From Wolbachia endosymbiont of Encarsia formosa (GTDB lineage: Bacteria; Pseudomonadota; Alphaproteobacteria; Rickettsiales; Anaplasmataceae): a stretch of 64,000 nt of DNA. Under the pieces are notes generated by a model, which had not been told where the DNA came from, ran no database searches, and worked only from the letters and a program-made list of their open reading frames with translations. The stretch is from contig NZ_CP154278.1 in assembly GCF_039540065.1 (NCBI RefSeq), forward strand, positions 186,001 to 250,000. Reading direction: 5' to 3'. The position numbers and the translations under genes were made by a program. Positions 1 to 19,465 of this stretch are shown here, in pieces. Within the stretch, counting starts at the first letter, position 1, and every line of letters begins with the position of its first letter.

Positions 1-464
1 ATAAAGCAAAAAAAAGAACAAGCCCTGACTCTCGTTATGGTAGTGTCTTGGTTATGCGTTTTATTAATATAATTATGAAATGTGGTAAAAAATCTATTGC
101 AGAAAAGATTGCTTATAGTGCTTTGTCCTTAGCTGAAAAGAAAATAGGCAAAGATGCCTTATCAATTTTTGAAACAGCAGTAGAAAATGTTACTCCTTCT
201 ATAGAAGTGCGTTCTCGACGTATTGGTGGTACAACTTATCAAGTACCTGTTGAAATTCGTCAAGATAGAGCAATTTCTTTGGCATTAAGGTGGATTGCTA
301 GAGCAACTTCTGCTGCTAGAAAAAAGAGTGGTAGAACTACTGTTTATTGTTTGCAGTCTGAAATATTAGATGCTTATAATAAATGTGGTGGTGCATTTAA
401 GATGTGTGAAGAAAAGTATAAAATGGCTGAAGCTAATAAGGCATTTTCTCATCTTCGTTTTTAA
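1..464 (+). CDS. rpsG: 30S ribosomal protein S7, 5'-truncated by window edge
   Basis: S7 nucleates assembly of the 30S head and contacts the E-site tRNA. The reading frame is already open at base 3, giving [20 protein letters not shown], so the ATG at 48 is internal and the true start lies upstream of the window. Family hallmarks seen are the [14 protein letters not shown] helix, the [17 protein letters not shown] hairpin and RWI.RA. It is followed after 21 bases by fusA, the classical str operon order; the rpsL gene expected before it is outside the window. Product identity is secure. Confidence 0.97.
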   Translation, partial: KAKKRTSPDSRYGSVLVMRFINIIMKCGKKSIAEKIAYSALSLAEKKIGKDALSIFETAVENVTPSIEVRSRRIGGTTYQVPVEIRQDRAISLALRWIARATSAARKKSGRTTVYCLQSEILDAYNKCGGAFKMCEEKYKMAEANKAFSHLRF

Positions 465-485
465 TATTACCTGATTGATTGTGGT

Positions 486-2561
486 ATGGAAGTTTTAATA
501 TCTAGGTATAGAAATATAGGAATAATGGCTCATATAGATGCTGGAAAGACCACCACAACAGAGCGTATTTTATTTTATACTGGTAAACAAAATAGGATTG
601 GTGAAGTGCACGATGGTGCGGCTTCTATGGATTGGATGGAGCAAGAGAAGGAGCGTGGCATTACAATTACCTCTGCTGCAACAACATGTTTTTGGAATGA
701 TCATAGGATTAATATAATAGATACTCCTGGTCATGTTGATTTCACTATTGAGGTTGAGAGATCTTTGAGGGTTTTGGATGGTGCAGTTGCTGTATTTGAT
801 GGGGTTGCTGGAGTTGAGCCTCAGTCTGAGACGGTTTGGCGTCAAGCTGATAAATATACCGTTCCTCGTATCTGCTTTGTTAATAAAATGGATAGAATAG
901 GGGCAAATTTTTATCGATGTGTCGATATGATAAAAACGAAGCTTGGCGCATCACCTTTAGTTATTCAGTTGCCAATAGGAAGTGAGAAAGATTTTAAAGG
1001 CATAATCGATCTTATTTCTATGAAAGCTATTATATGGCAAGAAGAAACATTAGGCGCTAAATTTTCTTATGAAGATATTCCTTATGATTTGCTTGATAAG
1101 GCTCAAGAGTATCGAAATCTTTTATTAGATGCTGCAGCTGAAATGGATGATGAGGCGATAAATATTTACTTTGAATCTAACGATCTGCCAACTGATTTAT
1201 TGAAAAAGTGTGTGAGAAGAGGGACCATTAAAGGAAAATTTGTCCCTGTATTATGTGGGTCAGCTTTTAAAAACAAAGGCGTGCAATCACTTTTAGATGG
1301 TGTGGTTGATTTTTTACCCTCTCCTATTGATGTTGATGTAATTATTGGAACTGATCCTAAAGATTCAGAAAAGAAAATTGAGATCAAACCTTCAGAAAAA
1401 GAGAAATTCGTTGCTCTTGCGTTTAAAGTGATGACGGATAAATTTGTAGGTAGCTTGACGTTTATTCGTATTTATTCCGGTAAGTTAAAATCTAAATCTG
1501 CTGTGTTAAATGCTGGAAAGAATGAGACTGAAGGAATTGGTAGAATGTTACTTATGCATGCAAATAACAGAGAAGATATAAACGAAGCTAAAGTTGGTGA
1601 TATAGTTGCCTTAGTTGGATTAAAGAAAACAATTACTGGTGATACTTTATGTTCATCTGATTTTCCTATACTATTAGAGCGTATGGAATTTCCTGATCCT
1701 GTTATTGAAACTGCTATAGAACCGAAAACTACCTCAGATCAGGAAAAATTAGGCGTTGCTTTGAATAGATTAGTTGCAGAAGATCCTTCTTTGAGGATGT
1801 CAGTAAATGCGGAGAGTGGGCAGACTATATTGAAAGGTATGGGTGAGCTGCATCTTGAGATTATTATTGATAGAATGAAGCGCGAGTTTAATGTTGAAGC
1901 TAACGTTGGTGCGCCTCAAGTTGCATATCGTGAAACTATCACTAAATCTGTTGAAATTGATTACACTCATAAAAAACAATCAGGTGGTGCTGGTCAGTTT
2001 GCTAAAGTTAAAATAAAATTCGAACCTCTTGAGCCTGGTTTTGGCTTTCAGTTTGAAAGTAAAATTGTAGGCGGTGCTATTCCAAAAGAGTATATACCTG
2101 GAGTGCAAAATGGCTTAGATTTGATAAAAGAAGGTGGTATAATTTCTGGCTTTCCATTGATTGATTTTAAGGCTACTCTTCTTGATGGTGCTTTTCATGA
2201 TGTTGATTCTAGTCCTTTGGCTTTTGAACTTGCTGCTAAAGGTGCTTTTAAGGAAATGGCAAATAAAGCTGGTCCAAAAATGCTAGAACCTATAATGAAA
2301 GTGGAAATCATTACTCCTGAAGAATATATGGGTGATGTTATGGGTGATATAAATAGTAGAAGAGGCAGTGTTGTTGATATGATGGATTTAGGTAATAATA
2401 GCAAAATAATTACTGCTTCCGTTCCTCTTGCAAATATGTTTGGTTATATAAATGTTTTGCGTTCTATATCTCAGGGAAGAGCTCAGTATAGTATGCATTT
2501 TTCTTGTTATGAACAAGTGCCACAATATGTGGTTGATGAGTTAAAGTTAAAGTATAATTAA
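486..2561 (+). CDS. fusA: Translation elongation factor G
   Basis: EF-G is the GTPase that drives translocation on the ribosome. The 691-residue length is normal. The P-loop AHIDAGKTT lies near residues 15-23, followed by switch [20 protein letters not shown] and NKMD. Domains III-V follow, with the YRETITKS and [12 protein letters not shown] segments typical of domain IV. The start at 486 gives the usual N-terminus ending in [12 protein letters not shown]. It sits in the str cluster, 12 bases before tuf. Codon use (many T-ending codons, CGT arginine) resembles rpsG but differs from tuf. Confidence 0.98.
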   Translation: MEVLISRYRNIGIMAHIDAGKTTTTERILFYTGKQNRIGEVHDGAASMDWMEQEKERGITITSAATTCFWNDHRINIIDTPGHVDFTIEVERSLRVLDGAVAVFDGVAGVEPQSETVWRQADKYTVPRICFVNKMDRIGANFYRCVDMIKTKLGASPLVIQLPIGSEKDFKGIIDLISMKAIIWQEETLGAKFSYEDIPYDLLDKAQEYRNLLLDAAAEMDDEAINIYFESNDLPTDLLKKCVRRGTIKGKFVPVLCGSAFKNKGVQSLLDGVVDFLPSPIDVDVIIGTDPKDSEKKIEIKPSEKEKFVALAFKVMTDKFVGSLTFIRIYSGKLKSKSAVLNAGKNETEGIGRMLLMHANNREDINEAKVGDIVALVGLKKTITGDTLCSSDFPILLERMEFPDPVIETAIEPKTTSDQEKLGVALNRLVAEDPSLRMSVNAESGQTILKGMGELHLEIIIDRMKREFNVEANVGAPQVAYRETITKSVEIDYTHKKQSGGAGQFAKVKIKFEPLEPGFGFQFESKIVGGAIPKEYIPGVQNGLDLIKEGGIISGFPLIDFKATLLDGAFHDVDSSPLAFELAAKGAFKEMANKAGPKMLEPIMKVEIITPEEYMGDVMGDINSRRGSVVDMMDLGNNSKIITASVPLANMFGYINVLRSISQGRAQYSMHFSCYEQVPQYVVDELKLKYN

Positions 2562-2573
2562 AGGTTAGTAATT

Positions 2574-3746
2574 ATGACAGCAATAGTAGAAGCATTTGGA
2601 AAGCCGCATGTAAACGTGGGAACGATAGGACATGTGGATCATGGGAAGACAACGTTAACAGCGGCGATAACAAAGCATTATGGTAATTTTGTAGCATATG
2701 ATCAGATAGATAAAGCGCCAGAAGAAAGAAAGAGAGGGATAACAATAGCAACAGCGCATGTTGAATATCAAACAGAAAAGAGACACTATGCACACGTTGA
2801 TTGCCCTGGACATGCTGATTATGTAAAGAATATGATAGTAGGTGCAGCACAGATGGATGCAGCAATATTGGTAGTGTCAGGGGTTGATGGGCCGATGCCA
2901 CAAACGAGAGAGCATATATTGCTGGCAAAACAAGTGGGTGTTGGATATATCGTGGTATATATAAACAAAGCTGATGTTGCTGATGCTGATATGATAGATT
3001 TGGTGGAAATGGAAGTGAGAGAGTTGCTGAGTAAGTATGGATTTCCAGGTGATGAAGTGCCTGTGATAGTTGGGTCTGCGTTAAAAGCATTGGAGGATGA
3101 TGGTAGTGAGTATGGAAAGAAATCAATAGATAAATTGATGGAGAAGTTAGATGAGTATGTGGCAGTACCTCCAAGGCCTATAGATTTGCCGTTTTTATTG
3201 CCAATAGAAGATGTATTTTCAATATCGGGCCGAGGGACGGTAGTAACAGGAAGAATAGAGAAGGGGGAGATAAAGACAGGGGATGAGATAGAGATAATAG
3301 GTCTGAAAGCGACGCAAAAGACGATATGTACTGGTGTTGAGATGTTTAAGAAGTTGCTAGATAAGGGAAGTGCAGGACTCAATGTAGGAATACTACTAAG
3401 AGGAACAAAGAGAGAAGAAGTGGAGAGAGGGCAAGTATTGGCAAAACCAGGGACAATAACTCCGCATAAGAAATTTAATGCGGAGGTGTATATATTGAAG
3501 AAAGAAGAAGGAGGAAGGCATACACCATTTTTTGGAAATTATCAGCCACAGTTTTATTTAAGGACAACGGATGTAACTGGGAGCATAAAATTGCTAGATG
3601 GAAAGGAGATGGTCATGCCAGGGGACAATGTAAGCATAGAAGTGGAGTTGCAAGTACCAATAGCAATGGATAAAGGATTGCGTTTTGCGATAAGAGAAGG
3701 TGGTAGAACTGTTGGTTCTGGCGTTGTTTCGGAGATTTTAGAGTAA
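2574..3746 (+). CDS. tuf: Translation elongation factor Tu
   Basis: EF-Tu delivers aminoacyl-tRNA to the ribosomal A site. The 390 codons carry [13 protein letters not shown] (residues 19-31), [23 protein letters not shown] and NKAD, and the C-terminal beta-barrel ending [13 protein letters not shown]. Compared with fusA and rpsG, most of this gene is purine-rich with AGA/AGG arginine and ATA isoleucine codons, while short patches near 2960-3000 and the last 60 bases use T-ending codons like the neighbours. A second genomic copy and gene conversion between copies are known for tuf in many bacteria and could explain the mosaic; that part is inference. Confidence 0.98.
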   Translation: MTAIVEAFGKPHVNVGTIGHVDHGKTTLTAAITKHYGNFVAYDQIDKAPEERKRGITIATAHVEYQTEKRHYAHVDCPGHADYVKNMIVGAAQMDAAILVVSGVDGPMPQTREHILLAKQVGVGYIVVYINKADVADADMIDLVEMEVRELLSKYGFPGDEVPVIVGSALKALEDDGSEYGKKSIDKLMEKLDEYVAVPPRPIDLPFLLPIEDVFSISGRGTVVTGRIEKGEIKTGDEIEIIGLKATQKTICTGVEMFKKLLDKGSAGLNVGILLRGTKREEVERGQVLAKPGTITPHKKFNAEVYILKKEEGGRHTPFFGNYQPQFYLRTTDVTGSIKLLDGKEMVMPGDNVSIEVELQVPIAMDKGLRFAIREGGRTVGSGVVSEILE

Positions 3747-3757
3747 ATTTGAATTAT

Positions 3758-3830
3758 AGGAGTGTAGCTCAATTGGTAGAGCGCTGGTCTCCAAAACCAG
3801 AGGTTGTAGGTTCAATTCCTATCGCTCCTG
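3758..3830 (+). tRNA. trnW: tRNA-Trp (anticodon CCA)
   Basis: A 73-base cloverleaf can be folded: acceptor stem AGGAGTG with CGCTCCT (one G-T pair), D arm with GTAGCTCAATTGGTAGAGC, anticodon stem CTGGT/ACCAG around loop CTCCAAA with CCA at 3791-3793, and a T arm containing GGTTCAATTCC. The discriminator is G3830. The 3' CCA end is not encoded; the next bases are CATT. The position between tuf and secE is the usual one for tRNA-Trp. Confidence 0.97.
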
Positions 3831-3840
3831 CATTAATGTT

Positions 3841-4050
3841 ATGGTAGAAATGTTAAAAAACCTGTATGTTTTTTTTTGCGATATAAAGCAAGAAATAAGG
3901 AGAATTGCTTGGATAAAGAAACAGCAGGTATTGTCATCTTTGTTTACTGTAATAATTGTTATATTATGCTTTTCGATTTTCTTTTGCTTCGTAGATTTTA
4001 TGTCTCTTTACGTAATTAAGACTTTATTTGGAATTATTTATGGAATATAA
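3841..4050 (+). CDS. secE: Preprotein translocase subunit SecE
   Basis: SecE is the small essential clamp of the SecYEG translocon. The 69-residue protein has the family layout: an amphipathic N-terminal segment with IKQEIRRIAWIKKQQV followed by one long hydrophobic segment at about residues 30-60. An alternative start at 3850 would remove three residues. The gene lies between tRNA-Trp and nusG as in most bacteria, and its 3' end overlaps nusG, suggesting translational coupling. Confidence 0.93.
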   Translation: MVEMLKNLYVFFCDIKQEIRRIAWIKKQQVLSSLFTVIIVILCFSIFFCFVDFMSLYVIKTLFGIIYGI

Positions 4051-4876
4051 GTATAAATGGTATATCATTAAAGTCGATTACGGGTATGAGAAGGATATAT
4101 GCGAGTTGGCAACCAATACTGTTTACTTTAAGGAGGTGTTTGTTCCTTATCAGACAGTATGTGATGTAAAATCTGATATAAAAGAGTTATGTGAAGTATA
4201 TATATGTATGCATCTGTGTGATGAAAGCAAAAATATTTTGAATCAAATGACTGGGTTTTGTGGTGATGAGTCTGGTCATTTTGAGATGATTTCAGATGAT
4301 GAGGTAATTTTAAAACGTAAGGAATTTAATAGATATAAGTGGTACATTTTAAGAGTTGCCTCTAATTATGAAGAGAAAGTGCGCCAATATATATTAGAAA
4401 ATTCTATGAGATTGAATATTAATAATTATTTTAATAGGGTTTTTATTCCTTGTGAAGAATTAAGTGAGATGGATTTAAAATCTAAAAAAAATGCTAAACG
4501 AAGGAAGTCCTTTCCTGGTTATGTCTTTTTATACATGAATTTATGCGATGAGGTATTAAATTTTATTAATAATATACCAAAATCTCTTAAGGTTTATGGA
4601 TTTTTGAAAAATGGTAATGTTCCAAAGGTGATTGAGGATAATGAGATTCGCTCAATGTGTAGTGCGCTTTACAATGCTCAAGAAACGAAAAAGTTGAGTT
4701 ATGGTTATGAGAAAGGTGAAAAAGTAAAAATTAATGATGGTCTTTTTCAAAATTTTACTGGTAAGGTAGATATGGTAAATGACGAGAAAAAAATTATTAA
4801 TATTGAAGTATCAATCTTAGGTAAGCCAACAATAATAGAGCTTGATTTGGCTCAAGTAGAGAAAATAGAGGATTAA
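4040..4876 (+). CDS. nusG: Transcription antitermination factor NusG with a duplicated NGN domain
   Basis: NusG binds the RNA polymerase clamp and couples elongation to translation or termination. Using the ATG at 4040 (another is at 4028, inside secE) the protein has 278 residues, well above the usual 175-190. The C-terminal part is a normal NusG: RYKWYILRV (98-106), KRRKSFPGYVFLYMNL (153-168) and a KOW domain from about 214. Residues 5-90 are a diverged second NGN copy: KYKWYIIKVDYGYEKDI, KEVFVPYQ and CEVYICMHLCDESKNIL match RYKWYILRVASNYEEKV, NRVFIPCE and GYVFLYMNLCDEVLNFI. The layout is therefore NGN-NGN-KOW. It is followed after 2 bases by rplK. Confidence 0.92.
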   Translation: MEYKYKWYIIKVDYGYEKDICELATNTVYFKEVFVPYQTVCDVKSDIKELCEVYICMHLCDESKNILNQMTGFCGDESGHFEMISDDEVILKRKEFNRYKWYILRVASNYEEKVRQYILENSMRLNINNYFNRVFIPCEELSEMDLKSKKNAKRRKSFPGYVFLYMNLCDEVLNFINNIPKSLKVYGFLKNGNVPKVIEDNEIRSMCSALYNAQETKKLSYGYEKGEKVKINDGLFQNFTGKVDMVNDEKKIINIEVSILGKPTIIELDLAQVEKIED

Positions 4877-4878
4877 TT

Positions 4879-5319
4879 ATGAGTAATATAGTTGCTAAGA
4901 TTAACTTACTTATGGAAGCTGGGAAAGCAGTTCCAGGACCGAAAATTGCTTCAGTACTTGGCCCGCGTGGTATACCTGTTCCTAAATTTTGTGAAGCTTT
5001 TAATAAAGCTACTAGCGCTGCTAACGATAGTTATAAAGTAGGTGATTTAGTAACAGTGAGAATTTCCATAAAGGATGATCGCTCTCATGATTTTACTGTC
5101 AGCGGTCCGCCTGTGGCTTATTTGCTTAAGCAGGAAGCTAAATTAAGTAAAGGTTCTGGTAATTCTGGTAAAGAATTAGTGGCTAAATTATCTATGTCTG
5201 CTATCATTAAAGTGGCAAAGTGTAAGATGGTTGATATGAAAGTGGATAATGAAGATTCAGCAGTGAAGATGGTTATAGGCACTGCAAAATCTATGGGTAT
5301 AGAAGTTGTGGAAGGTTAG
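4879..5319 (+). CDS. rplK: 50S ribosomal protein L11
   Basis: L11 forms the GTPase-associated stalk base. The 146 residues start MSNIVAKINLLMEAGKA and contain PGPKIASVLGPRGIPVPKFCE, the proline-rich N-domain signature, and the C-terminal RNA-binding domain. It follows nusG by 2 bases and precedes rplA by 4 bases, the standard secE-nusG-rplKAJL-rpo order. Confidence 0.98.
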   Translation: MSNIVAKINLLMEAGKAVPGPKIASVLGPRGIPVPKFCEAFNKATSAANDSYKVGDLVTVRISIKDDRSHDFTVSGPPVAYLLKQEAKLSKGSGNSGKELVAKLSMSAIIKVAKCKMVDMKVDNEDSAVKMVIGTAKSMGIEVVEG

Positions 5320-5323
5320 GTAA

Positions 5324-5977
5324 ATGAGTACATATAATGATAATTCTAAGCAGTGTTTGGAGAAGATTGTTGAGTCTGCTTCAGCAAAATTTAATGAATC
5401 AGTTGATATCGCAGTCAATTTAGGTGTAGATTCACGTAAATCTGAAGAGCAGGTGCGTGGTACAGTAGTTTTGCCTAAAGGTATCGGAAAGAATATTAAA
5501 GTAGCTGTTTTTTCTCAAGATAAACATTTATTAGAAGCTGAAAAAGCTGGTGCTGATATTACAGGAGGAGAAGATTTAGTTGAAGAGATAAAAAAAGATA
5601 GAAAGTTGAATGTTGATTGGTGCATCACTACTCCTGATTTCATGGCAAAAATCACTCCTATTGCAAAAGTATTGGGTGCTAAAGGGCTGATGCCTAACCC
5701 TAAATTTGGTACTGTGACTTATAACATTGCGGAAGCTACTAAAACCATTAAGTCTGGTCAAATAAAATTCAGGACGGATAAAAATGGGGTTATTCATGGT
5801 AAATTAGGAAGTATTAAATTTGATATTGATGATTTGCTGGAAAATTTAAAAGCCTTTCTTAAAGTAATTAGAGACAATAAACCTGCTTCTGTGAAAGGAG
5901 TTTACTTTAAAAGCGTCTTTTTAAATTCAACTATGGGTAAAGCTCATAAAATAAACAAAGTAGAAGATATAATTTAA
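5324..5977 (+). CDS. rplA: 50S ribosomal protein L1
   Basis: L1 forms the mobile stalk near the E site and in many bacteria represses its own operon. The 217-residue frame contains the family signatures [35 protein letters not shown] and GVIHGKLG. The reading frame begins 4 bases after rplK, within the same operon. The length is slightly shorter than the usual 230 residues, with the N-terminal helix trimmed. No L1-binding leader hairpin was identified. Confidence 0.98.
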   Translation: MSTYNDNSKQCLEKIVESASAKFNESVDIAVNLGVDSRKSEEQVRGTVVLPKGIGKNIKVAVFSQDKHLLEAEKAGADITGGEDLVEEIKKDRKLNVDWCITTPDFMAKITPIAKVLGAKGLMPNPKFGTVTYNIAEATKTIKSGQIKFRTDKNGVIHGKLGSIKFDIDDLLENLKAFLKVIRDNKPASVKGVYFKSVFLNSTMGKAHKINKVEDII

Positions 5978-5989
5978 GGGAGCGAAGTT

Positions 5990-6936
<947 letters not shown>

Positions 6937-6952
6937 AATGTTAGTATATTAA

Positions 6953-15514
<8,562 letters not shown>

Positions 15515-15548
15515 ATATAGCTAATGAGGTAGTATGTTTAATCTGTTT

Positions 15549-16499
15549 TTAACTAAAAAAATCAATTATATTTTCTTTCACCTCTGTGCTGTCTATTATG
15601 TTATTTACTCTTACACGAAATTCAGATGAGTTTTGAAGCCCGCTACTGTACCATCCTATATGTTTGCGGGCCATCTTTATTCCTGTATCGCTTCCATAGT
15701 ACTCAAGAATACTGTCATAATGCTTGAGTATTATGCTTAATCTCTCTGAGGCTGTTGGCTCAGAAACTTTATTTCCACTCAAAAAGTTTATTGCTTGATT
15801 AATCAGCCAAGGTTTGCCGTAAGCACCACGACCTATCATTACTACATCTGCCCCAGATTCTTTAAGTGCACTTTGAACATCATTCAAACTCTTAATATCT
15901 CCATTTACTATAACTGGAATTTTTACCTGCTCTTTAACATTTCTCACGAATTTCCAATCTGCTTGACCATTATAAAGCTGTTCCCTTGTCCTTCCATGTA
16001 CAGTAATCATCTTTGCTCCCAAATCTTCTGCAATTTTTGCCAAGCGCGGAGCATTACGATTTTCGTCATTCCATCCAGTACGCATTTTTACTGTAACTGG
16101 CACACTCACTGCCTTGACTACATCTTCTATTATCTCAGCAGCCTTTTTTTCATCACGAATAAGTGCTGACCCTGCGTAACCGTTTACAACTTTTTTAACT
16201 GGACAACCAAAATTTATATCTATGATTTTTGCACCCATGCCCTCATTTAACTTTGCAGCTTCCGCCATAACATCAGGCTCACAACCAGCAAGTTGTACAG
16301 CGGTTAGTTCATCGACTTTTGCTTTTTGCATGCTCTGGCGAGTTTGCATGATCATAGCTATGCTTGCAATCATTTCTGAGACTAGCAAACTTGCACCAAG
16401 TTTCTTTACAATACTCCTAAATTGATAGTCAGTCACTCCAGACATTGGCGCTAAAATAACTGGAGAATCAATAGTTAGATTTCCTACTTGGAGAAACAC
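15549..16499 (-). CDS. dusB: tRNA-dihydrouridine synthase (DusB/NifR3 type)
   Basis: This flavin enzyme reduces uridines in the D-loop of tRNA. Seen in the 316 residues are [13 protein letters not shown] near residue 17, [11 protein letters not shown] with the catalytic cysteine, [23 protein letters not shown] and the FMN-binding [13 protein letters not shown]-like stretch ([13 protein letters not shown]). It converges on rpoBC with 34 bases between their stops, and starts 8 bases downstream of the protease-like gene on the same strand, so the two may share a transcript. Confidence 0.95.
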   Translation of the reverse strand: MFLQVGNLTIDSPVILAPMSGVTDYQFRSIVKKLGASLLVSEMIASIAMIMQTRQSMQKAKVDELTAVQLAGCEPDVMAEAAKLNEGMGAKIIDINFGCPVKKVVNGYAGSALIRDEKKAAEIIEDVVKAVSVPVTVKMRTGWNDENRNAPRLAKIAEDLGAKMITVHGRTREQLYNGQADWKFVRNVKEQVKIPVIVNGDIKSLNDVQSALKESGADVVMIGRGAYGKPWLINQAINFLSGNKVSEPTASERLSIILKHYDSILEYYGSDTGIKMARKHIGWYSSGLQNSSEFRVRVNNIIDSTEVKENIIDFFS

Positions 16500-16506
16500 A
16501 GGCTTT

Positions 16507-18054
16507 CTAGTTGCTAAAAAATGTATTTTTGAAACTGTTATAAGCCATTATTATAGCATCTTGCAGAGATGAACTTGTGGCAGGTTGTGTTTCCTCTTTC
16601 TTACTATCTTCAAGACTAAGCTGCTGTAGAGTGTCGTGTAAAATTACACCTTCAGCAATGGATTCTTTCCACTCTTCATCCTTCATAAGCGCTTCTGTAA
16701 ACTCTCTTCTCTTCTTTTGCAATTGTTCTGGATTAGGCTTGTACTTTGACAACTCTCTGTCAATTTCATCAAATGATTTATTCTCGTTGAACATTTGCGT
16801 AATCATATGAGCATTTTCTAAAGCAAATATTCCACAATTACAGCTATCTTCTTGCTGCTTGGTTGGTGAGCTTCTTATGTTGTCATCATTTCCTATCTCC
16901 AACGTTTCCTGCATTATGCTTACTATATAATCACCATTAATTTGCTTGCTAACTAATTTGTTTTTATCTTTTCTTGCACAATTCAATGTTTCTTGGACAT
17001 CATCCTTTTTTTCCTTAAGACTAATATTATCTGGATTATTTTCTTTTTCCCGTATCAAATCTCCGATTTCATTGCCTAAAGGCTCCACACATTTCGCAGT
17101 GATCTCATTAGCAAGAATTATATTATCTTTTACTGCTCCATCAATCTTACTTGGTAATTGAGTGCCAAATGAATCACAATAGTAAGCTCTAAACTGTTTA
17201 TTTGTTGGCTCATACGTAACGACTAATGTTACCCAATGATAATTACCTATATTAACAACAGCAGTAAATGTTTTCTTTAAATTTTCCTTCTCTACTTCAC
17301 TTTTATACTCTTTTAACCTTTCGTTTAACGAGTTCACGTCACCAGGGATAGAGAAAAATACATCATTCGTAGAGGCTTCTGAATATCCATATTCCACTCT
17401 TGCAATATGGGCAATATCATGTTGCCGCAACAAGTAATCATACTTTTTGAGATTTGTCTGATGCATAAGAGTTTGTAGATCTTCATGAAGCTCCTTGCCA
17501 CCCAAACCACTATCTCCTGAAGCATTAGAATTTCTACGACTATTGTTACTTGAGGCAGGTTCACTTCCTGGTGCAATACCACTATCTGTAGATGGAGAAT
17601 AGGAATTTCTACGTACCCTCTTATCCGAATCATTTGTTTGTCTTGATATAGTATCTAGTCCACTATCCAGTGATTTACTTCTTGTGAATTTTTGCTCTTT
17701 TGGACTCTTTTCTTTCTTTACAGTTCCTTTTTCATCAACATAATCTTTTACCAAGTAAAATAAAGGTTCAATAACCATCTTGTATGTTGCTGTAAGCACT
17801 ATTCCCATTAAAATCCAAACTATAGGGTTGGAGATGAGCATAGCAAGTGGTAAGGTTAAGAGGAAAGATCCTATTATCAATCCCAAACAGCCAATGGTAA
17901 ATGTAGTAGCCAAATATATACAAAAAGCGTAGACAGCAAATCTTCCACTAGCCTTAAGTTTAGTGAAGTGAGTACTCTCTTTAAATGTATTGTACTTTTC
18001 TCGGATGCCCAACATGTTATATTTTATGAATACTACGTTAACTAATTCTAGCAA
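16507..18054 (-). CDS. Predicted Ulp1/C48-like cysteine protease with membrane anchor (candidate effector)
   Basis: The 515-residue protein begins with a short cytoplasmic-type tail and two hydrophobic segments at about residues 39-69 and 72-101. A serine-rich linker (111-186) carries three DSG-containing units. The C-terminal region reads as a CE-clan cysteine protease: H273 in [10 protein letters not shown]294 in YYCDSFG, and Q401 six residues before C407 in [14 protein letters not shown], the His-Asp-Gln-Cys arrangement of Ulp1/SENP-type proteases. That family removes ubiquitin or SUMO-like modifiers; free-living bacteria have neither, so a host target is plausible. The Wolbachia cytoplasmic-incompatibility protein CidB has a related domain, but no CidA-like gene lies next to this one. 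The first ATG is used; M14 (18015) is an alternative. Function and secretion are inference. Confidence 0.8.
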   Translation of the reverse strand: MLELVNVVFIKYNMLGIREKYNTFKESTHFTKLKASGRFAVYAFCIYLATTFTIGCLGLIIGSFLLTLPLAMLISNPIVWILMGIVLTATYKMVIEPLFYLVKDYVDEKGTVKKEKSPKEQKFTRSKSLDSGLDTISRQTNDSDKRVRRNSYSPSTDSGIAPGSEPASSNNSRRNSNASGDSGLGGKELHEDLQTLMHQTNLKKYDYLLRQHDIAHIARVEYGYSEASTNDVFFSIPGDVNSLNERLKEYKSEVEKENLKKTFTAVVNIGNYHWVTLVVTYEPTNKQFRAYYCDSFGTQLPSKIDGAVKDNIILANEITAKCVEPLGNEIGDLIREKENNPDNISLKEKKDDVQETLNCARKDKNKLVSKQINGDYIVSIMQETLEIGNDDNIRSSPTKQQEDSCNCGIFALENAHMITQMFNENKSFDEIDRELSKYKPNPEQLQKKRREFTEALMKDEEWKESIAEGVILHDTLQQLSLEDSKKEETQPATSSSLQDAIIMAYNSFKNTFFSN

Positions 18055-18151
18055 ATTATGAAGGTAAAATCAATATTAGCATTTATATGTAAAAATATTG
18101 AGCATTAAAAGCTTTTGAAGTACAGTAATGATGTTAGTAATAGCACAACAT

Positions 18152-19432
18152 ATGCATGATATAGAACATATACGCAAAAACCCTGAAGGATTTGAAAAAG
18201 CAATAAAAAGCAGAGGGGTGAAAGAATTTACTACAGAAGAAATATTAGAGATTGACCATAAAAAAAGATCACTGACTACTAAATTGCAAGCTTTAAATAA
18301 GCAACGCAATGAGATCACGGAAGAAATAAAGAGGCTTAAAATGAACAAAAGCTCCTGTGAAAATGAGGTAGAAGTGTCAAGAAACATAACAAATGAGATA
18401 GAAGCAATCAGCTTAAAAGAGCAAACGGAGAAAGATAACTTAATGAATATCTTATCTAACTTACCAAATATCTCTGCACAAAACGTGCCAATAGGTGAAG
18501 ATGAGAGCTCTAACGTAGAAATCAGAAAATATGGAGAGAGAAGAAAATTTGATTTTACACCAAAATTTCATTATGAACTCGGAGAAAGGTTAGGCTTGAT
18601 GGATTTTGAACAAGCAGCAAAAATTTCTGGATCAAGGTTTACAATATTAAAAGGACAGTTAGCTAAGCTTGGACGAGCATTAATAAATTTTATGCTGGAA
18701 ACACATGTTAATGAATTTGCCTATACTGAGGTGTATCACCCAGCCCTGGTGAAAAACGAGGCGATGTATAACGTTGGTCAGCTACCAAAATTTTCTGATG
18801 ACTCATATTTAACTACCGATAAATTAAGATTAATTCCCACAAGTGAAGTAGTTTTAACAAATTTAGTTGCTGACAAAATAATAGAAGAAAAAGAACTGCC
18901 TATTCGTTTTACTGCATATTCAGAATGTTTTCGTAAAGAAGCTGGCAGTGCAGGACGAGATACAAGAGGTATGATAAGGCAACACCAATTTGGTAAAGTG
19001 GAGTTGGTAAGCATCACAACTGAAGACCAGTCAAAAGACGAGCTTGAACGTATGACTAGTGTTGCCGAAGAGATATTAAAAAAACTAGAATTACCGTACA
19101 GAGTAATGCTACTTTGCAGTGGCGATATGGGTTTTGCTGCACAAAAGACTTATGACATAGAGGTATGGTTACCTGAGCAAAATAAATATAGAGAAATATC
19201 AAGCTGCTCAAATTGCGGTACGTTCCAGGCAAGAAGAATGAACACTAAATACTTCTTAGAAAATGACAGAAAAACAAAAAAATACGTTCACACTTTAAAC
19301 GGCTCAGCTTTAGCCATAGGAAGAACAATTGTTGCCATAATGGAGAATTATCAAAATTCCGATGGGTCAGTTACAATACCAAACGTGTTGCAAAGATACA
19401 TGAGTAATGATACTGTTATAAGCAAACAATAA
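18152..19432 (+). CDS. serS: Seryl-tRNA synthetase
   Basis: A class II synthetase that charges tRNA-Ser. An N-terminal helical coiled-coil arm (about residues 25-100) is followed by the catalytic core with [12 protein letters not shown], motif 2 [21 protein letters not shown] and motif 3 [19 protein letters not shown]. The frame is open to an ATG at 18128, but the ATG at 18152 gives [14 protein letters not shown], the canonical start of this family, so 18152 is preferred. It is divergent from the protease-like gene, and purD follows 33 bases downstream. Confidence 0.96.
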   Translation: MHDIEHIRKNPEGFEKAIKSRGVKEFTTEEILEIDHKKRSLTTKLQALNKQRNEITEEIKRLKMNKSSCENEVEVSRNITNEIEAISLKEQTEKDNLMNILSNLPNISAQNVPIGEDESSNVEIRKYGERRKFDFTPKFHYELGERLGLMDFEQAAKISGSRFTILKGQLAKLGRALINFMLETHVNEFAYTEVYHPALVKNEAMYNVGQLPKFSDDSYLTTDKLRLIPTSEVVLTNLVADKIIEEKELPIRFTAYSECFRKEAGSAGRDTRGMIRQHQFGKVELVSITTEDQSKDELERMTSVAEEILKKLELPYRVMLLCSGDMGFAAQKTYDIEVWLPEQNKYREISSCSNCGTFQARRMNTKYFLENDRKTKKYVHTLNGSALAIGRTIVAIMENYQNSDGSVTIPNVLQRYMSNDTVISKQ

Positions 19433-19465
19433 TTTTGACATATATAGAAAAGCGAGGAAATAAAG

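Noticed and set aside
2572-3174. 200-codon antisense frame across tuf
   Set aside because: It is a by-product of the skewed codon use of tuf; the product is low-complexity His/Leu/Ser-rich with no recognisable domain.
16507-18152. A cidA-cidB-type two-gene incompatibility locus around the Ulp1-like gene
   Set aside because: The neighbours are dusB and serS. There is no CidA-like partner and no nuclease domains before the protease region.
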